The translations under genes were made by a program, and so were the position numbers. From Acidobacteriota bacterium (GTDB lineage: Bacteria; Acidobacteriota; Terriglobia; Bryobacterales; Bryobacteraceae), in assembly GCA_016213775.1 (NCBI GenBank), contig JACQZR010000098.1:1-64000 (forward strand): a stretch of DNA of 64,000 bases, written 5' to 3'. The notes beneath the pieces are model-generated. The model ran no database searches. It was not told the origin of the DNA and worked only from the letters and a program-made list of their open reading frames with translations. Shown here piece by piece: positions 53,819 to 62,805 of the stretch; the first letter of the stretch is position 1; every line of letters starts with the position of its first letter.

Positions 53819-55354
53819 ATGACTCCACACAAATCACCAAACCCTCTCACCCGTCGAGCTGCTCTGCGCCGTGTCGGAAATGGTTTCGGCATGATGGCTT
53901 TCGCCGGCATGCTCAGCCGGTCCATCGCTCAGGCAGGCACGATTGTTGCTCCTGATGGAACCGTCGGAGTCGCCAGGCTCGACTATCCGCAGCGAGTCAA
54001 GCGCATCATCTTCCTCTTCATGAATGGCGGCTGCTCGCACATCGACAGCTTCGATCCCAAGCCCGCTCTGGAGAAGTACGACGGCCAGCCGCTGCCCGGT
54101 GGCGAGATCAAAACCGAGCGCAAAACCGGCGCGCTGATGAAGTCGCCGTTTTCCTTCAAGAAGTACGGGCAGAGCGGCATGGAGATCAGCGAACTGTGGC
54201 CGCACCTCAGCACCGTCGCCGATGACATCTGCTGGATTCGCTCGGTCTACACCGATATTCCGAATCACGAACCCGCCTGCCTCATGATGAACACCGGAGC
54301 CAATCAGGCAGGGCGCCCGTCAATGGGCTCGTGGATGACGTACGGGTTGGGCACGGAGAATCAGAATCTGCCGGGCTACGTGGTGCTCTGTCCCGATATT
54401 CCTACCACCGTGGGGCCGCCGCTGTGGAACAACGGATTCCTGCCAGCCATCAACCAGGGCACCTACATCTCGGACAAGGTGGCCACTGGCCAGGATGGCG
54501 GCGAGATGATGGAGATGCCCGCAGCCAAAGAGATGGCCTCGAAGCCGGATAAGAAAGCAGAGCCGAAGGTTACGGTGGAGAAGAGCTTCGATCCGAAGAA
54601 GCTCGTGAGTTTCGTGAACAATCCGAAGTTCGCCCTCACCGAACAGCGCCGTGAGTTGGAGCTGCTCAAGAAGCTCGAAGGCATTCGCGCACAGGATGCC
54701 GGCGCTGACCCGCAGGTCGATGCGGTGATCAAGTCAATGGAGATTGCCTACCGCATGCAAACCGAGGCGCCCGAGGTGTTTGATGTACGCAAGGAATCGG
54801 AAGCGGTGCTCAAGTTGTACGGACAGGGCAGTACGGCACGTGGCGCTCTCACCGCCGTCCGGCTCGTGGAAAAAGGCGTCCGCATGGTGCAGGTCTACTA
54901 CGCTAAGGGCGATCCCTGGGACGCCCATGCCGACATCATGGCGCACAAGGTGAACGCCAAGAATTCCGACCAGCCCTTTGCGGCGGTAGTCAAGGATTTG
55001 AAACAGCGCGGTCTGTGGAAGGACACGCTCGTGGTTTGCGGATCGGAGTTTGGACGCACACCAGTGCGCGAAGTGGGCGGCAACGGAGAACGTGTGCGCC
55101 GCGGGCGCGATCATAATCCGTTCGGCTTCACCATGTGGCTCGCCGGCGGCGCAGTGAAGGGCGGCTCCATCTACGGCGCTACCGACGACTTCGGCTTCAA
55201 GGCAATCGACAAACCGGCGCATGTGCATGACATCCACGCGACCATCCTCTACCTGATGGGCATCGACCATACCAAGCTGACGTACCGCTATAGCGGACGC
55301 GATTTCCGCCTCACCGACATTCACGGCAACGTGATGAACAGCATCATTGCATGA
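53819..55354 (+). CDS. DUF1501 family exported protein (second copy)
   Basis: The 511-aa protein has a twin-arginine-like leader (NPLTRRAALRRVGNGFGMMA) and the DUF1501 core: FLFMNGGCSHIDSFDPKPAL, SYGLGTENQNL as TYGLGTENQNLPGYVVLCPD, CGSEFGRTPVREVGG, GRDHNPFGFTMWLAGGAVKG and HDIHATILYLMGIDHTKLTY. It has about 60 extra residues, including a Lys-rich stretch (ASKPDKKAEPKVTVEKS), compared with the first copy. It lies 22 bp after the DUF1549 gene and 13 bp before a propeller gene, so the three form one operon. The reaction is unknown; partnership with DUF1549 proteins is the constant feature of the family. Confidence 0.88.
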   Translation: MTPHKSPNPLTRRAALRRVGNGFGMMAFAGMLSRSIAQAGTIVAPDGTVGVARLDYPQRVKRIIFLFMNGGCSHIDSFDPKPALEKYDGQPLPGGEIKTERKTGALMKSPFSFKKYGQSGMEISELWPHLSTVADDICWIRSVYTDIPNHEPACLMMNTGANQAGRPSMGSWMTYGLGTENQNLPGYVVLCPDIPTTVGPPLWNNGFLPAINQGTYISDKVATGQDGGEMMEMPAAKEMASKPDKKAEPKVTVEKSFDPKKLVSFVNNPKFALTEQRRELELLKKLEGIRAQDAGADPQVDAVIKSMEIAYRMQTEAPEVFDVRKESEAVLKLYGQGSTARGALTAVRLVEKGVRMVQVYYAKGDPWDAHADIMAHKVNAKNSDQPFAAVVKDLKQRGLWKDTLVVCGSEFGRTPVREVGGNGERVRRGRDHNPFGFTMWLAGGAVKGGSIYGATDDFGFKAIDKPAHVHDIHATILYLMGIDHTKLTYRYSGRDFRLTDIHGNVMNSIIA

Positions 55355-55367
55355 GGTATTTCAATCA

Positions 55368-56363
55368 ATGACGAAGATCCTGCTATCTACCGCTCTCTGT
55401 TTCAGCGTGGCGTTCGCCGCTTCCAAGGAACCTCCGCCGCCGCGCGCTAAGACCGGAGTGAAGACTCCCGGCGTGCAGATTCCGTTCGCCCAGTTGAAGA
55501 CGGAAGCGCGGATTGAGATACCGGGCCTCGCCGGCGGGCCCCTTGCCACGGATGCAATCTGGGTGGGGAGCCAAGGGAACAAGGCAGTGGTTTCGGTGGA
55601 TCTCAAGGAGAACAAAATCAGCAAGACGATCGAGGGTGTGTCGAAGCCTTGCGGGCAGCCGGTGACGGGCTTCGGCTCGTTGTGGGTTGCCGACTGCGAC
55701 GCCAACACAGTGGTGCGCATGGACGCGAAGAACGCCAAGGTGCTGGCTACTATCTATAGCGGCATTGCCGCTGTCTCGACACCTCTGGTTGCCTCGTCCG
55801 ATAGTGTCTGGGTGTTGTCCGACACCAAGACGTCTTTAGTCCGAATCGACCCCGGCACCGGCAAGCTCGTCTCCGAATTACGGCTCCCACAAGGATGCGC
55901 CGGCATGATCTCCGCCGAAGAATTTCTTTGGGTTGCCTGCCCCGCCGACAATCGCGTGTTGCGTGTCAACCCCGTCACCAACCTCATCGACAAGACTGTG
56001 GACACGCCTGCGAAACCGCGATCGCTCGCCTTTGGAGACAGCAGCGTCTGGGCCTATTGCGACGCCGATGGCAAGTTGGTCCGCATCGATCCGAAAACGC
56101 AGAAGATCACCCAGACGATTGAACTTAATATTCCCAACGGCAACGGGGAAGTGGCCTTTGGCGAAGGCATGGCGTGGGTGAGCGCCACGGGATTTCCCAT
56201 CACGCGCATCGATCCGTCCACCAATGCCGTCGCACAGCAGTTCTACGGCGATGGCCACGGCATGGTAGAGGCGGCCCGCGGTTCCATCTGGATCGCGAAC
56301 GCCTCCAAAGGCGTGCTGCTTCGGCTCGATCCCAAACGCATTCAGGCCACGCTTGCCGAATAG
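55368..56363 (+). CDS. Secreted YncE/Vgb-like seven-bladed propeller protein (second paralog)
   Basis: The 331-aa protein has a signal peptide (MTKILLSTALCFSVAFAASK), the linker KTGVKTPGVQIPF and about seven propeller blades (VDLKENKISKTIEGVSKPCG, IDPGTGKLVSELRLPQGCAG, VNPVTNLIDKTVDTPAKPRS, IDPKTQKITQTIELNIPNGN). The linker and blade order make it a paralog of the protein at 44454; both share GSLWVADCD/GSIWVPNCG-type strands. It follows the DUF1501 gene by 13 bp with GAGG as ribosome site. It lies 132 bp before the ABC transporter operon. A role in ligand or partner binding outside the cytoplasm is likely. Confidence 0.82.
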   Translation: MTKILLSTALCFSVAFAASKEPPPPRAKTGVKTPGVQIPFAQLKTEARIEIPGLAGGPLATDAIWVGSQGNKAVVSVDLKENKISKTIEGVSKPCGQPVTGFGSLWVADCDANTVVRMDAKNAKVLATIYSGIAAVSTPLVASSDSVWVLSDTKTSLVRIDPGTGKLVSELRLPQGCAGMISAEEFLWVACPADNRVLRVNPVTNLIDKTVDTPAKPRSLAFGDSSVWAYCDADGKLVRIDPKTQKITQTIELNIPNGNGEVAFGEGMAWVSATGFPITRIDPSTNAVAQQFYGDGHGMVEAARGSIWIANASKGVLLRLDPKRIQATLAE

Positions 56364-56484
56364 CGCCGTTCATCAAAACTGTGGATCGAGGCCATAGAAA
56401 AAATGCGGATTCCACCCCACGATCCTCAAGTTAGAATGAGGAATAACGAATCGCAGTCGGCCGCGTTGCCACTGACCTCGACTA

Positions 56485-56498
56485 CGTGGACGACCATG
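56485..56498 (+). promoter_or_regulatory. GGACGACC hairpin over the transporter start codon
   Basis: CGTGG (56485-56489), loop ACGA, CCATG (56494-56498) form a 5-bp stem (one G-T pair) closed by an ACGA tetraloop and containing the start codon 56496-56498. GGACGACC is the core of one guanidine-II (mini-ykkC) hairpin. The full riboswitch needs two such hairpins, and I do not find a second convincing one upstream. Confidence 0.25.
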
Positions 56499-57542
56499 CT
56501 TCGCACTACCCTAATCGCTTTCCTTCTCGCCTCGGCAGCGTATGCCGAAACGCCGTCCTTCACCGTCGGCTGGTCGATTTACGCCGGCTGGACGCCCTAC
56601 CATTACCTGATGAAATCGGGCATTCTGCGCAAGTGGGCCGACAAGTACCAGGTGGCCATCAAGGTGAAGCGCTTTGACTATGCGCCTTCGCTGGATGCGT
56701 TCGTGGCGAAGAATATCGACGCCTGCACCATGACCAATATGGAGGCGCTCGACATGCCTGCGGCGTCGGGCGTGCCCACCACCGCCATCATCATCGGCGA
56801 CTATTCCAACGGCAACGACGCGCTGCTGGTACGCAACGGAGTGCAGTTCAAGGATCTCGCCGGAAAGAAAGTCTTGCTGGTTCAGAAAACGGTGTCGGAG
56901 TATCTCTTTGACCGTGCGATGACGATCAACGGCCTTCGCGATCAGATCAAACGCGTGCGGCTGATCAACACCTCGGATGCGGATATCGCCTCGGCCTATA
57001 TAAGTGATACCAGCGTCACCGGCACGGTCACATGGAAGCCGATGGTTTCGCAAATCGGCAAGCAGAAGGGCGTCGTGAATCTGTTCAATTCATCGCAGAT
57101 CCCTGGAGAGATTCTCGATCTCACTGTGGTGCGCACGGATGTTCTCGCGCGGCCCGAGGGACAACGCTTCGCCAAGGCACTCACAGGGGCCTGGTACGAG
57201 ATGATGGCACAGATGTCGGGACCAAACGCGGACAAAGTGCTCACAGCAATTGCGGAAGGCTCCTCCGACACTCTTGCCTCGTACAAGGAACAGCTCAGCA
57301 CCACAAAGATGTTCTACACCGCGCAATCCGCCGCGCAGTTCGGAGCGTCACCGGAGTTGCAGCAGAAGATGGCGCTCGTGCGGCAGTTCTGTTACGAACA
57401 CGGGCTCCTCGGCGCCAACACGAAATCAGTGGACGACGTCGCGATTCAATACCCCGATGGCAAGGTGCAAGGCAAGCCGGACAAGGTTCGACTGCGCTTC
57501 ACGGTGGAATACATGCAGGCCGCCGCACAGGGCAAGTTGTAG
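56496..57542 (+). CDS. ABC transporter substrate-binding protein, urea-carboxylase-associated type
   Basis: The 348-aa periplasmic protein has a signal peptide (MLRTTLIAFLLASAAYAETP) and the NitT/TauT-type fold: FTVGWSIYAGWTPYHYLMKS, AFVAKNIDACTMTNMEALDM, IIGDYSNGNDALLVRNGVQF, and a C-terminal helical part. This text is close to what I know of the substrate-binding protein that travels with urea/guanidine carboxylase clusters, so guanidinium or urea is the likely ligand. No ribosome site precedes ATG 56496; the start is fixed by the signal peptide. The permease gene follows by 9 bp. Confidence 0.85.
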   Translation: MLRTTLIAFLLASAAYAETPSFTVGWSIYAGWTPYHYLMKSGILRKWADKYQVAIKVKRFDYAPSLDAFVAKNIDACTMTNMEALDMPAASGVPTTAIIIGDYSNGNDALLVRNGVQFKDLAGKKVLLVQKTVSEYLFDRAMTINGLRDQIKRVRLINTSDADIASAYISDTSVTGTVTWKPMVSQIGKQKGVVNLFNSSQIPGEILDLTVVRTDVLARPEGQRFAKALTGAWYEMMAQMSGPNADKVLTAIAEGSSDTLASYKEQLSTTKMFYTAQSAAQFGASPELQQKMALVRQFCYEHGLLGANTKSVDDVAIQYPDGKVQGKPDKVRLRFTVEYMQAAAQGKL

Positions 57543-57551
57543 GAGACGCAC

Positions 57552-58409
57552 ATGGCAGCGGGATCGTTTCTCATGCACGCCAAACCGGGACGCTTCTCCT
57601 CTACGATGCTTTCGTGGATACTCTTTGCTACCGGCATTGGACTCTACTTCTACACCGCTCAGGCGCGCCACCACGAGAACCCGGATGACCGCGTGACGCC
57701 GACGCTCGCGCAGATGGTGAAGGGTATCACGGAAGCGGCGGTAAAGCCGGCCGAGGACGATGAGCCCTTGGCGGACAACGCGCCACTGACGCAGCGTCTA
57801 CTCGCCAGCATGCTCTGGAAAGACACAAAAGCCACTGCGCGGCGATTTGTTTACAGCCTGGCATTGCTCGTTCCGGCAGTTCTATTGGGCTTGCACATGG
57901 GCCTGTTTCCCTACGCGGGTGCGTTCTTCCTACGTTTCGTCTTGTTCTTCGACAAGATCGTCGCGCTGTCACTGCTGCCGATCCTGTTCATCGCGTTCGG
58001 CATTGATGAACTGTCCAAGATCATGCTGATTGTGATCGGCGTCGCGCCGACGATCATCCTGGATACTTTCAACCTCAGCCGCGGCGTCCCCGGCGAGCAG
58101 TTGGTGAAGGCATTCACGTTGGGCGCACGCGATTTCGATGTCGCCTACCGCGTGGTGATGAAACAGATTCTGCCGCGCGTGTTGAACAGCCTGCGGCTCA
58201 ATCTCAAAGCGGTGATGCTGTTCCTCTTCGCCGGTGAAATGATCGCATCCACTGAGGGATTGGCCTATCGCATTTCCCTTCTCCGCCGTCATATGGCGAT
58301 GGATGTCATCATCCCGTACGTGTTGTGGGTGGCGCTGCTGCTCTTCGTGGTGGACCTCTCCATGCGGCTGCTCAATCGCAAACTCCATCCGTGGTTTCAC
58401 GAGGCCTGA
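57552..58409 (+). CDS. ABC transporter permease (urea-carboxylase-associated)
   Basis: The 285-aa membrane protein has about six spans, one near the N-terminus (TMLSWILFATGIGLYFYTAQ), and then the binding-protein-dependent transport domain. The EAA-type loop is visible as FTLGARDFDVAYRVVMKQIL followed by PRVLNSLRLNLKAVMLF. A charged stretch after the first span (EAAVKPAEDDEPLADNAPLT) is likely periplasmic. ATG 57552 has AGGAGA directly upstream. It lies between the binding-protein gene (9 bp) and the ATPase gene (3 bp), completing an importer. The substrate is inferred from neighbours. Confidence 0.88.
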   Translation: MAAGSFLMHAKPGRFSSTMLSWILFATGIGLYFYTAQARHHENPDDRVTPTLAQMVKGITEAAVKPAEDDEPLADNAPLTQRLLASMLWKDTKATARRFVYSLALLVPAVLLGLHMGLFPYAGAFFLRFVLFFDKIVALSLLPILFIAFGIDELSKIMLIVIGVAPTIILDTFNLSRGVPGEQLVKAFTLGARDFDVAYRVVMKQILPRVLNSLRLNLKAVMLFLFAGEMIASTEGLAYRISLLRRHMAMDVIIPYVLWVALLLFVVDLSMRLLNRKLHPWFHEA

Positions 58410-58412
58410 CCC

Positions 58413-59225
58413 ATGGCATTGATCCAGGTTCAATCTGTATCGGTCGCCTACGGAAGCCCCGCCAAACCGGTGCTGAACAACATCGGCCTCGACATTGAGG
58501 CTGGCGAGTTCATCTGCCTTTTGGGCCGAACGGGCTGCGGCAAATCGACACTGCTGCGGCTGATTCTCGGATCGGAAACGCCGGCGTCGGGTGTCGTGAC
58601 AGTGAAAGGCTCACCGCGCCAACGTCCCGATCCAGTGTGTGGCTACGTCCCGCAGAAGTATTCGCTCTTCCCCGATCGCACCGTCCTCGACAACATCACC
58701 TTTGGACCCGAGGTGAGCGAGTTCAATCTGCTCACGCGTTGGAGCCCACGGTTCTACTCGCGACGCCGCGAATTTCGCAAAGAGGCACTGCAGTTGATGC
58801 AGCGGCTCGGCCTGCGCGAGTCGGATGCAGGCAAGTACCCCGATCAACTTTCGGGTGGCATGCAGCAACGGGTTGCCATCGCACAGGCGTTCATCAACAA
58901 GCCACGAATCCTCCTGATGGACGAGGCGTTCAGTGCGCTCGATCCCGGTACACGGCAGGGCATGCAGCGGCTGATGAAGCAGCTTTGGCGCGATACGGGG
59001 ATCACGGTCGTGTTCGTCACGCACAACACCAAAGAAGCACTCGCCCTGGCAACGCGCGTGGTGGTGCTTGCCAAACCGGCGCCGGATCAGGGCGCGGGGA
59101 TTCTGATGCAGTTCCCGGTAGCGCAACCGTGCGCGGAGGCGGAGATCGGCGAACTGACGACACGTTTGGAATCGGTGTTCGGCGGCAGTGAGGATCTGGA
59201 AGATTCACTCGTTCCCACGGCCTAG
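58413..59225 (+). CDS. ABC transporter ATP-binding protein (urea-carboxylase-associated)
   Basis: The 270-aa ATPase has Walker A GRTGCGKST (38-46), signature LSGGMQQRV (146-154), Walker B ILLMDE (166-171) and the H-loop VVFVTHNTKEAL. It is of the NitT/TauT class. A longer than usual stretch between Q-loop and signature (EFNLLTRWSPRFYSRRREFR) is notable and is shared with the carboxylase-associated group in my recollection. It drives uptake by the preceding permease. Its stop TAG (59223-59225) shares CTAG with the stop of the convergent TPR-TonB gene. Confidence 0.92.
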   Translation: MALIQVQSVSVAYGSPAKPVLNNIGLDIEAGEFICLLGRTGCGKSTLLRLILGSETPASGVVTVKGSPRQRPDPVCGYVPQKYSLFPDRTVLDNITFGPEVSEFNLLTRWSPRFYSRRREFRKEALQLMQRLGLRESDAGKYPDQLSGGMQQRVAIAQAFINKPRILLMDEAFSALDPGTRQGMQRLMKQLWRDTGITVVFVTHNTKEALALATRVVVLAKPAPDQGAGILMQFPVAQPCAEAEIGELTTRLESVFGGSEDLEDSLVPTA

Positions 59226-60286
59226 GGCAGCTTGAACACGATGTCGGCCTGAGTGAAGGCTTCCACCGGTTGTCCATTGAGCATGGTCACTTCATAGCGA
59301 GAAGCCCTTACTGCTTCCACTGCCGCCGGCACCAGCAGAGGATGTCCGGAGATCAATTGCGCATTCGTCACGGTTCCGTCTTTGCCAATGATGAGGGTAA
59401 ATCGGACTGTCCCCTTAATACGTGCCTGCCTCGCAAGAGCTGGATACACCGGATCGGGCCGGTAATTGAGCTGTACCGGCGGCGGGCTCCCACCTGGTCG
59501 CAGACGTTGCTCGGTTCCCGCTTTCCCCTTCTTGATCACCAATGCCTTCTGCACCAGCGCATCCGCCTCCGCGACATCTCGAGCGCAGTCAGCGGCCGTC
59601 TCCCGCAGATCCCCACGCTCCCGCACCAGCAGGTTCTTGTACGCATACGCATCGTCGTAATTGGGGTCGATCGCAATCGCCTGATCCAGGTTCGCAATCC
59701 CCTCCTCAATCACCGGCCCGAATTGCGCCTGCAACGATCGGCGAATTTGCGCGTCGGGAAGCGGGCCGGGAGTCTGCTGACTCATTCCCAATTTCTGCCG
59801 CGCCTCCATGTACGCCGGGTACCACTTGGCCCACGCAATCACCCCCAACGAATAGTAGGCGGTTTTGTCGCGCGGTTCCACACGCGCCAGCTCCCGATAC
59901 CATGTCCGTGCCTCTTCCAGCAGCGGCAACTTCGCCACCGGGTCCCCGATCCGCTGCGCGGCGTTGTACATCATCGAAGCCATCGACGCGATCGCGGTCT
60001 TGTTGTTCGGGTCCGACCGCAACACCTTACTGAACTCCGATCGCGCGTTCTCAACCGCACCTTCCGCGGGAATCTGGCTCATCCAGGCCGTCCCGAGATA
60101 CAACCGCGCGTCGACGTTCTCCGGCTCCAGTTCCACGGCACGTTGAAACAGCCGCACAGCCTCCACGTAGTTGCCTTGCTTGAACTCTCTGACGCCCTGA
60201 TTCAGCGCCGCACGAGCATCCAGTTCCGGGTTCTGCCCCCACAGCAAGGACACTGAAAAACACAGCATGCAGATGAGGTACCACAT
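59222..60286 (-). CDS. TPR-TonB fusion protein (energy transducer-like)
   Basis: The 354-aa protein has an N-terminal signal peptide or anchor ([20 protein letters not shown]), TPR repeats at about 25-230 ([58 protein letters not shown]), then a linker and a TonB C-terminal domain at about 265-354 ([40 protein letters not shown]). TonB C-domains contact outer-membrane receptors; two large receptors are encoded in this window. The lack of a long proline-rich span suggests it may work in the periplasm rather than span it as classical TonB. It is divergent from the S9 peptidase with only 20 bp between. Confidence 0.87.
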   Translation of the reverse strand: MWYLICMLCFSVSLLWGQNPELDARAALNQGVREFKQGNYVEAVRLFQRAVELEPENVDARLYLGTAWMSQIPAEGAVENARSEFSKVLRSDPNNKTAIASMASMMYNAAQRIGDPVAKLPLLEEARTWYRELARVEPRDKTAYYSLGVIAWAKWYPAYMEARQKLGMSQQTPGPLPDAQIRRSLQAQFGPVIEEGIANLDQAIAIDPNYDDAYAYKNLLVRERGDLRETAADCARDVAEADALVQKALVIKKGKAGTEQRLRPGGSPPPVQLNYRPDPVYPALARQARIKGTVRFTLIIGKDGTVTNAQLISGHPLLVPAAVEAVRASRYEVTMLNGQPVEAFTQADIVFKLP

Positions 60287-60306
60287 GCCACAAGTATACT
60301 AACGGA
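60287..60306. promoter_or_regulatory. 20-bp divergent promoter with a palindromic -10 box AGTATACT
   Basis: AGTATACT (60293-60300) is a perfect palindrome, so it reads TATACT on both strands. On each strand exactly six bases separate the box from the ATG (60307 plus, 60286 minus). Transcription would start at or beside the A of both start codons, giving two leaderless mRNAs. No ribosome site exists on either side. Confidence 0.6.
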
Positions 60307-62736
60307 ATGCGCACCTTACTTCTCGGTTTGCTGCTCTCCACCGCGGCTTATTCGCAAGGCACACTCGCGGATTATCAGCGCGCGGAAGGCGTCGCGGCGA
60401 AAGCCCGCGGCTTGGTGTTGAATGCGCCGGGCCCTGCGACGTGGATCGGGGACACACATCACTTCTGGTATTGGCGGACAGTGAAGGGTGGAACGGAGTT
60501 CGTCCTCGCCGATGCCGCAACCGCGTCGAAGAAACTAGCCTTCGATCACGAACGGCTCGCCTCGGCCATCAGCACAGCTTCAGGCGGCAAGCACACCGCG
60601 CTGGCATTGCCCTTCGCTCCGCCGCCATCGGGACGTGCGCGGTCTGGCCCGCGCGCAACCGGGCTCACCTTCGTTGACAGCGAGCGCGCCATCGAGTTCA
60701 ACATGGACGGTTTCCACTGGCGCTGTACGTTGACAGAGTACGTGTGCACCAAAGGAGCAGCCGTGCCGGCGGATTCGTCCGGTCGAAACCCAGAGCCAAA
60801 TCCGGAGCCAAACGAAGAAGGCGTCGCACCCGAGGACGGCATACTGTTTCCGCAAGCCGGCAGTGCCGGGCTCCGAGGGCGTGGACGCCCAGGCTGCGCA
60901 CCAGCCAAGAACCCTCAGCCCACTGTCTGCGGTTCCTTTGATGGCAAGTGGGAAGCCTTAATTCAGAACTTCAACGTGCACGTGCGGCCCGCGAACACCA
61001 AAGATAAGCCCGCCGGACTCAGCCAGGATGGCTCTGAAGGCAACTACTATTCCTTGCGCTCGCTCGCCTGGTCGCCGGACTCCACAAAACTCGTGGCCTA
61101 TCGAACGCGCCCCGGTTACGACCGCCAGGTGCACTTCATCGAATCCTCGCCGGCGGATCAACTGCAGCCAAAGCACTCCACCATTTCTTACCGCAAACCG
61201 GGCGACGCGCTCGACGTGGCGCAGCCGGTGCTCTTCGATGTGCCGTCGCGCAAAACAATCGAGACTGAGCGCACGCTGTTCCCGAACGCCTACAACCTCA
61301 CGCCCCCGGTCTGGTGGAAGGACAGCCGCGGCTTCACGTTTGAATACAATCAGCGCGGCCACCAGGTGTATCGCGTCATTGAAGTGGACGCAGCCACCGG
61401 CAAAGCACGCACGCTGATTGACGAGCAGGCGAAGACGTTCTTCTACTACAACCTCCTTGGTCCCGGCATGTCCGGAGGCCGCCGCTACCGTCATGACATC
61501 GATGACGGCAAGCAAATCATCTGGGCCTCGGAGCGCGACGGATGGGGGCACCTCTACCTCTACGACGGTGTCACAGGCAAAGTGAAAAACCAGATCACGA
61601 AGGGCAACTGGCTGGTGCGCAACGTGGATTACGTGGACGACAAAGCCCGTCAGATATGGTTTGACGCTAGTGGCACGCATGCGGACCAGGATCCGTATTT
61701 CACCCACCACTACCGCATCAATTTCGATGGCACCGGCCTCACCGCGTTCACCCAAGCCAATGGCAATCACGTGGTGACGTTCTCCAAAGACCGCCAGTAT
61801 TATGTCGACACCTGGTCGCGCGTCGATCAACCACCCATCTCACAGCTCCGCCGCGCGTCGGACCGCGGCGTCATCATGCAAGTGGAGAACGCCGATGCAT
61901 CCGCGCTCCTTGCCGCGGGCTTCCGCAATCCGGAGGTGTTCGTGGCCAAAGGGCGCGATGGCACAACCGATATCTGGGGCATCATTGTTCGCCCCACCAA
62001 CTTCGATCCCACAAAGAAGTACCCCGTAATCGAACAAATCTACGCCGGCCCGCAAGGCTCCTTCGTGCCGAAGACATTCACCGCGGTGCTGTCCACGCAG
62101 GCGCTGGCGGAGTTGGGATTCATCGTTGTGCAGATCGACGGCATGGGCACGAGCAATCGCTCCAAGGCGTTTCACGATGTCGCCCACCGCAACCTCGGCG
62201 ATGCGGGATTTCCCGATCGGATACTCTGGCACAAAGCGGTTGCTGCAAAGTACGCTTACTACGACATCACTCGCGTGGGCATCTACGGAACCTCGGCGGG
62301 CGGGCAGAACTCCATGGGCGGCATGCTCTTCCATCCCGATTTCTACAAGGTTGCCGTCACCAACAGCGGCTGCCATGACAATCGCATGGACAAGATCTGG
62401 TGGAACGAGCAGTGGATGGGCTGGCCGCTCGGCGCGCATTACGCGGCGTCGTCAAATGTCGACAACGCGCACAAGCTGCAGGGAAAGGTGCTGATCATCA
62501 TTCCCGAGATGGACAGCAACGTCGATCCAACTTCGTCATTGCAGGTGGTGAACGCGCTGGTGAAGGCCAAGAAGCGCTTCGACATGCTCTTCATCCCGGG
62601 CCAGAATCACGGCACTCCGGCTCTCGCATCGCAACACTATCTGCAGGACTACTTCGTGCATCACCTGTTGGGAGTGGAGCCGCCGGATTGGAACAGGATC
62701 GCCCCGGCGCCGGAGACAACCGCCGCCGGCAACTAG
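60307..62736 (+). CDS. S9 family peptidase, dipeptidyl peptidase IV-like
   Basis: The 809-aa enzyme has a signal peptide ([20 protein letters not shown]), an N-terminal DPP IV propeller (60-560, with [20 protein letters not shown] and [20 protein letters not shown]) and a C-terminal alpha/beta hydrolase. The nucleophile is S663 in [12 protein letters not shown], and H768 lies in PGQNHGT. The acid region reads EMDSNVDP (735-741): the Asp that precedes Asn-Val in DPP IV is Ser here, with D736 one residue earlier and D740 after. DPP IV-like enzymes cut dipeptides, often after Pro or Ala, in the periplasm. It starts without a leader opposite the TPR-TonB gene. Confidence 0.9.
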   Translation: MRTLLLGLLLSTAAYSQGTLADYQRAEGVAAKARGLVLNAPGPATWIGDTHHFWYWRTVKGGTEFVLADAATASKKLAFDHERLASAISTASGGKHTALALPFAPPPSGRARSGPRATGLTFVDSERAIEFNMDGFHWRCTLTEYVCTKGAAVPADSSGRNPEPNPEPNEEGVAPEDGILFPQAGSAGLRGRGRPGCAPAKNPQPTVCGSFDGKWEALIQNFNVHVRPANTKDKPAGLSQDGSEGNYYSLRSLAWSPDSTKLVAYRTRPGYDRQVHFIESSPADQLQPKHSTISYRKPGDALDVAQPVLFDVPSRKTIETERTLFPNAYNLTPPVWWKDSRGFTFEYNQRGHQVYRVIEVDAATGKARTLIDEQAKTFFYYNLLGPGMSGGRRYRHDIDDGKQIIWASERDGWGHLYLYDGVTGKVKNQITKGNWLVRNVDYVDDKARQIWFDASGTHADQDPYFTHHYRINFDGTGLTAFTQANGNHVVTFSKDRQYYVDTWSRVDQPPISQLRRASDRGVIMQVENADASALLAAGFRNPEVFVAKGRDGTTDIWGIIVRPTNFDPTKKYPVIEQIYAGPQGSFVPKTFTAVLSTQALAELGFIVVQIDGMGTSNRSKAFHDVAHRNLGDAGFPDRILWHKAVAAKYAYYDITRVGIYGTSAGGQNSMGGMLFHPDFYKVAVTNSGCHDNRMDKIWWNEQWMGWPLGAHYAASSNVDNAHKLQGKVLIIIPEMDSNVDPTSSLQVVNALVKAKKRFDMLFIPGQNHGTPALASQHYLQDYFVHHLLGVEPPDWNRIAPAPETTAAGN

Positions 62737-62763
62737 ACATACGACACAATCTGTCTCCTGGCA

Positions 62764-62782
62764 GGGCTGGTCATCCCGGCCC
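62764..62782. terminator. Hairpin between convergent S9 peptidase and aceE genes
   Basis: GGGCTGG (62764-62770) and CCGGCCC (62776-62782) pair over seven bases with one G-T pair and a TCATC loop. It lies in the 69-bp gap between the stops at 62736 and 62806. No T-run follows on either strand. Confidence 0.45.
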
Positions 62783-62805
62783 AGCGCAACCACGCCTCAG
62801 GTGGA

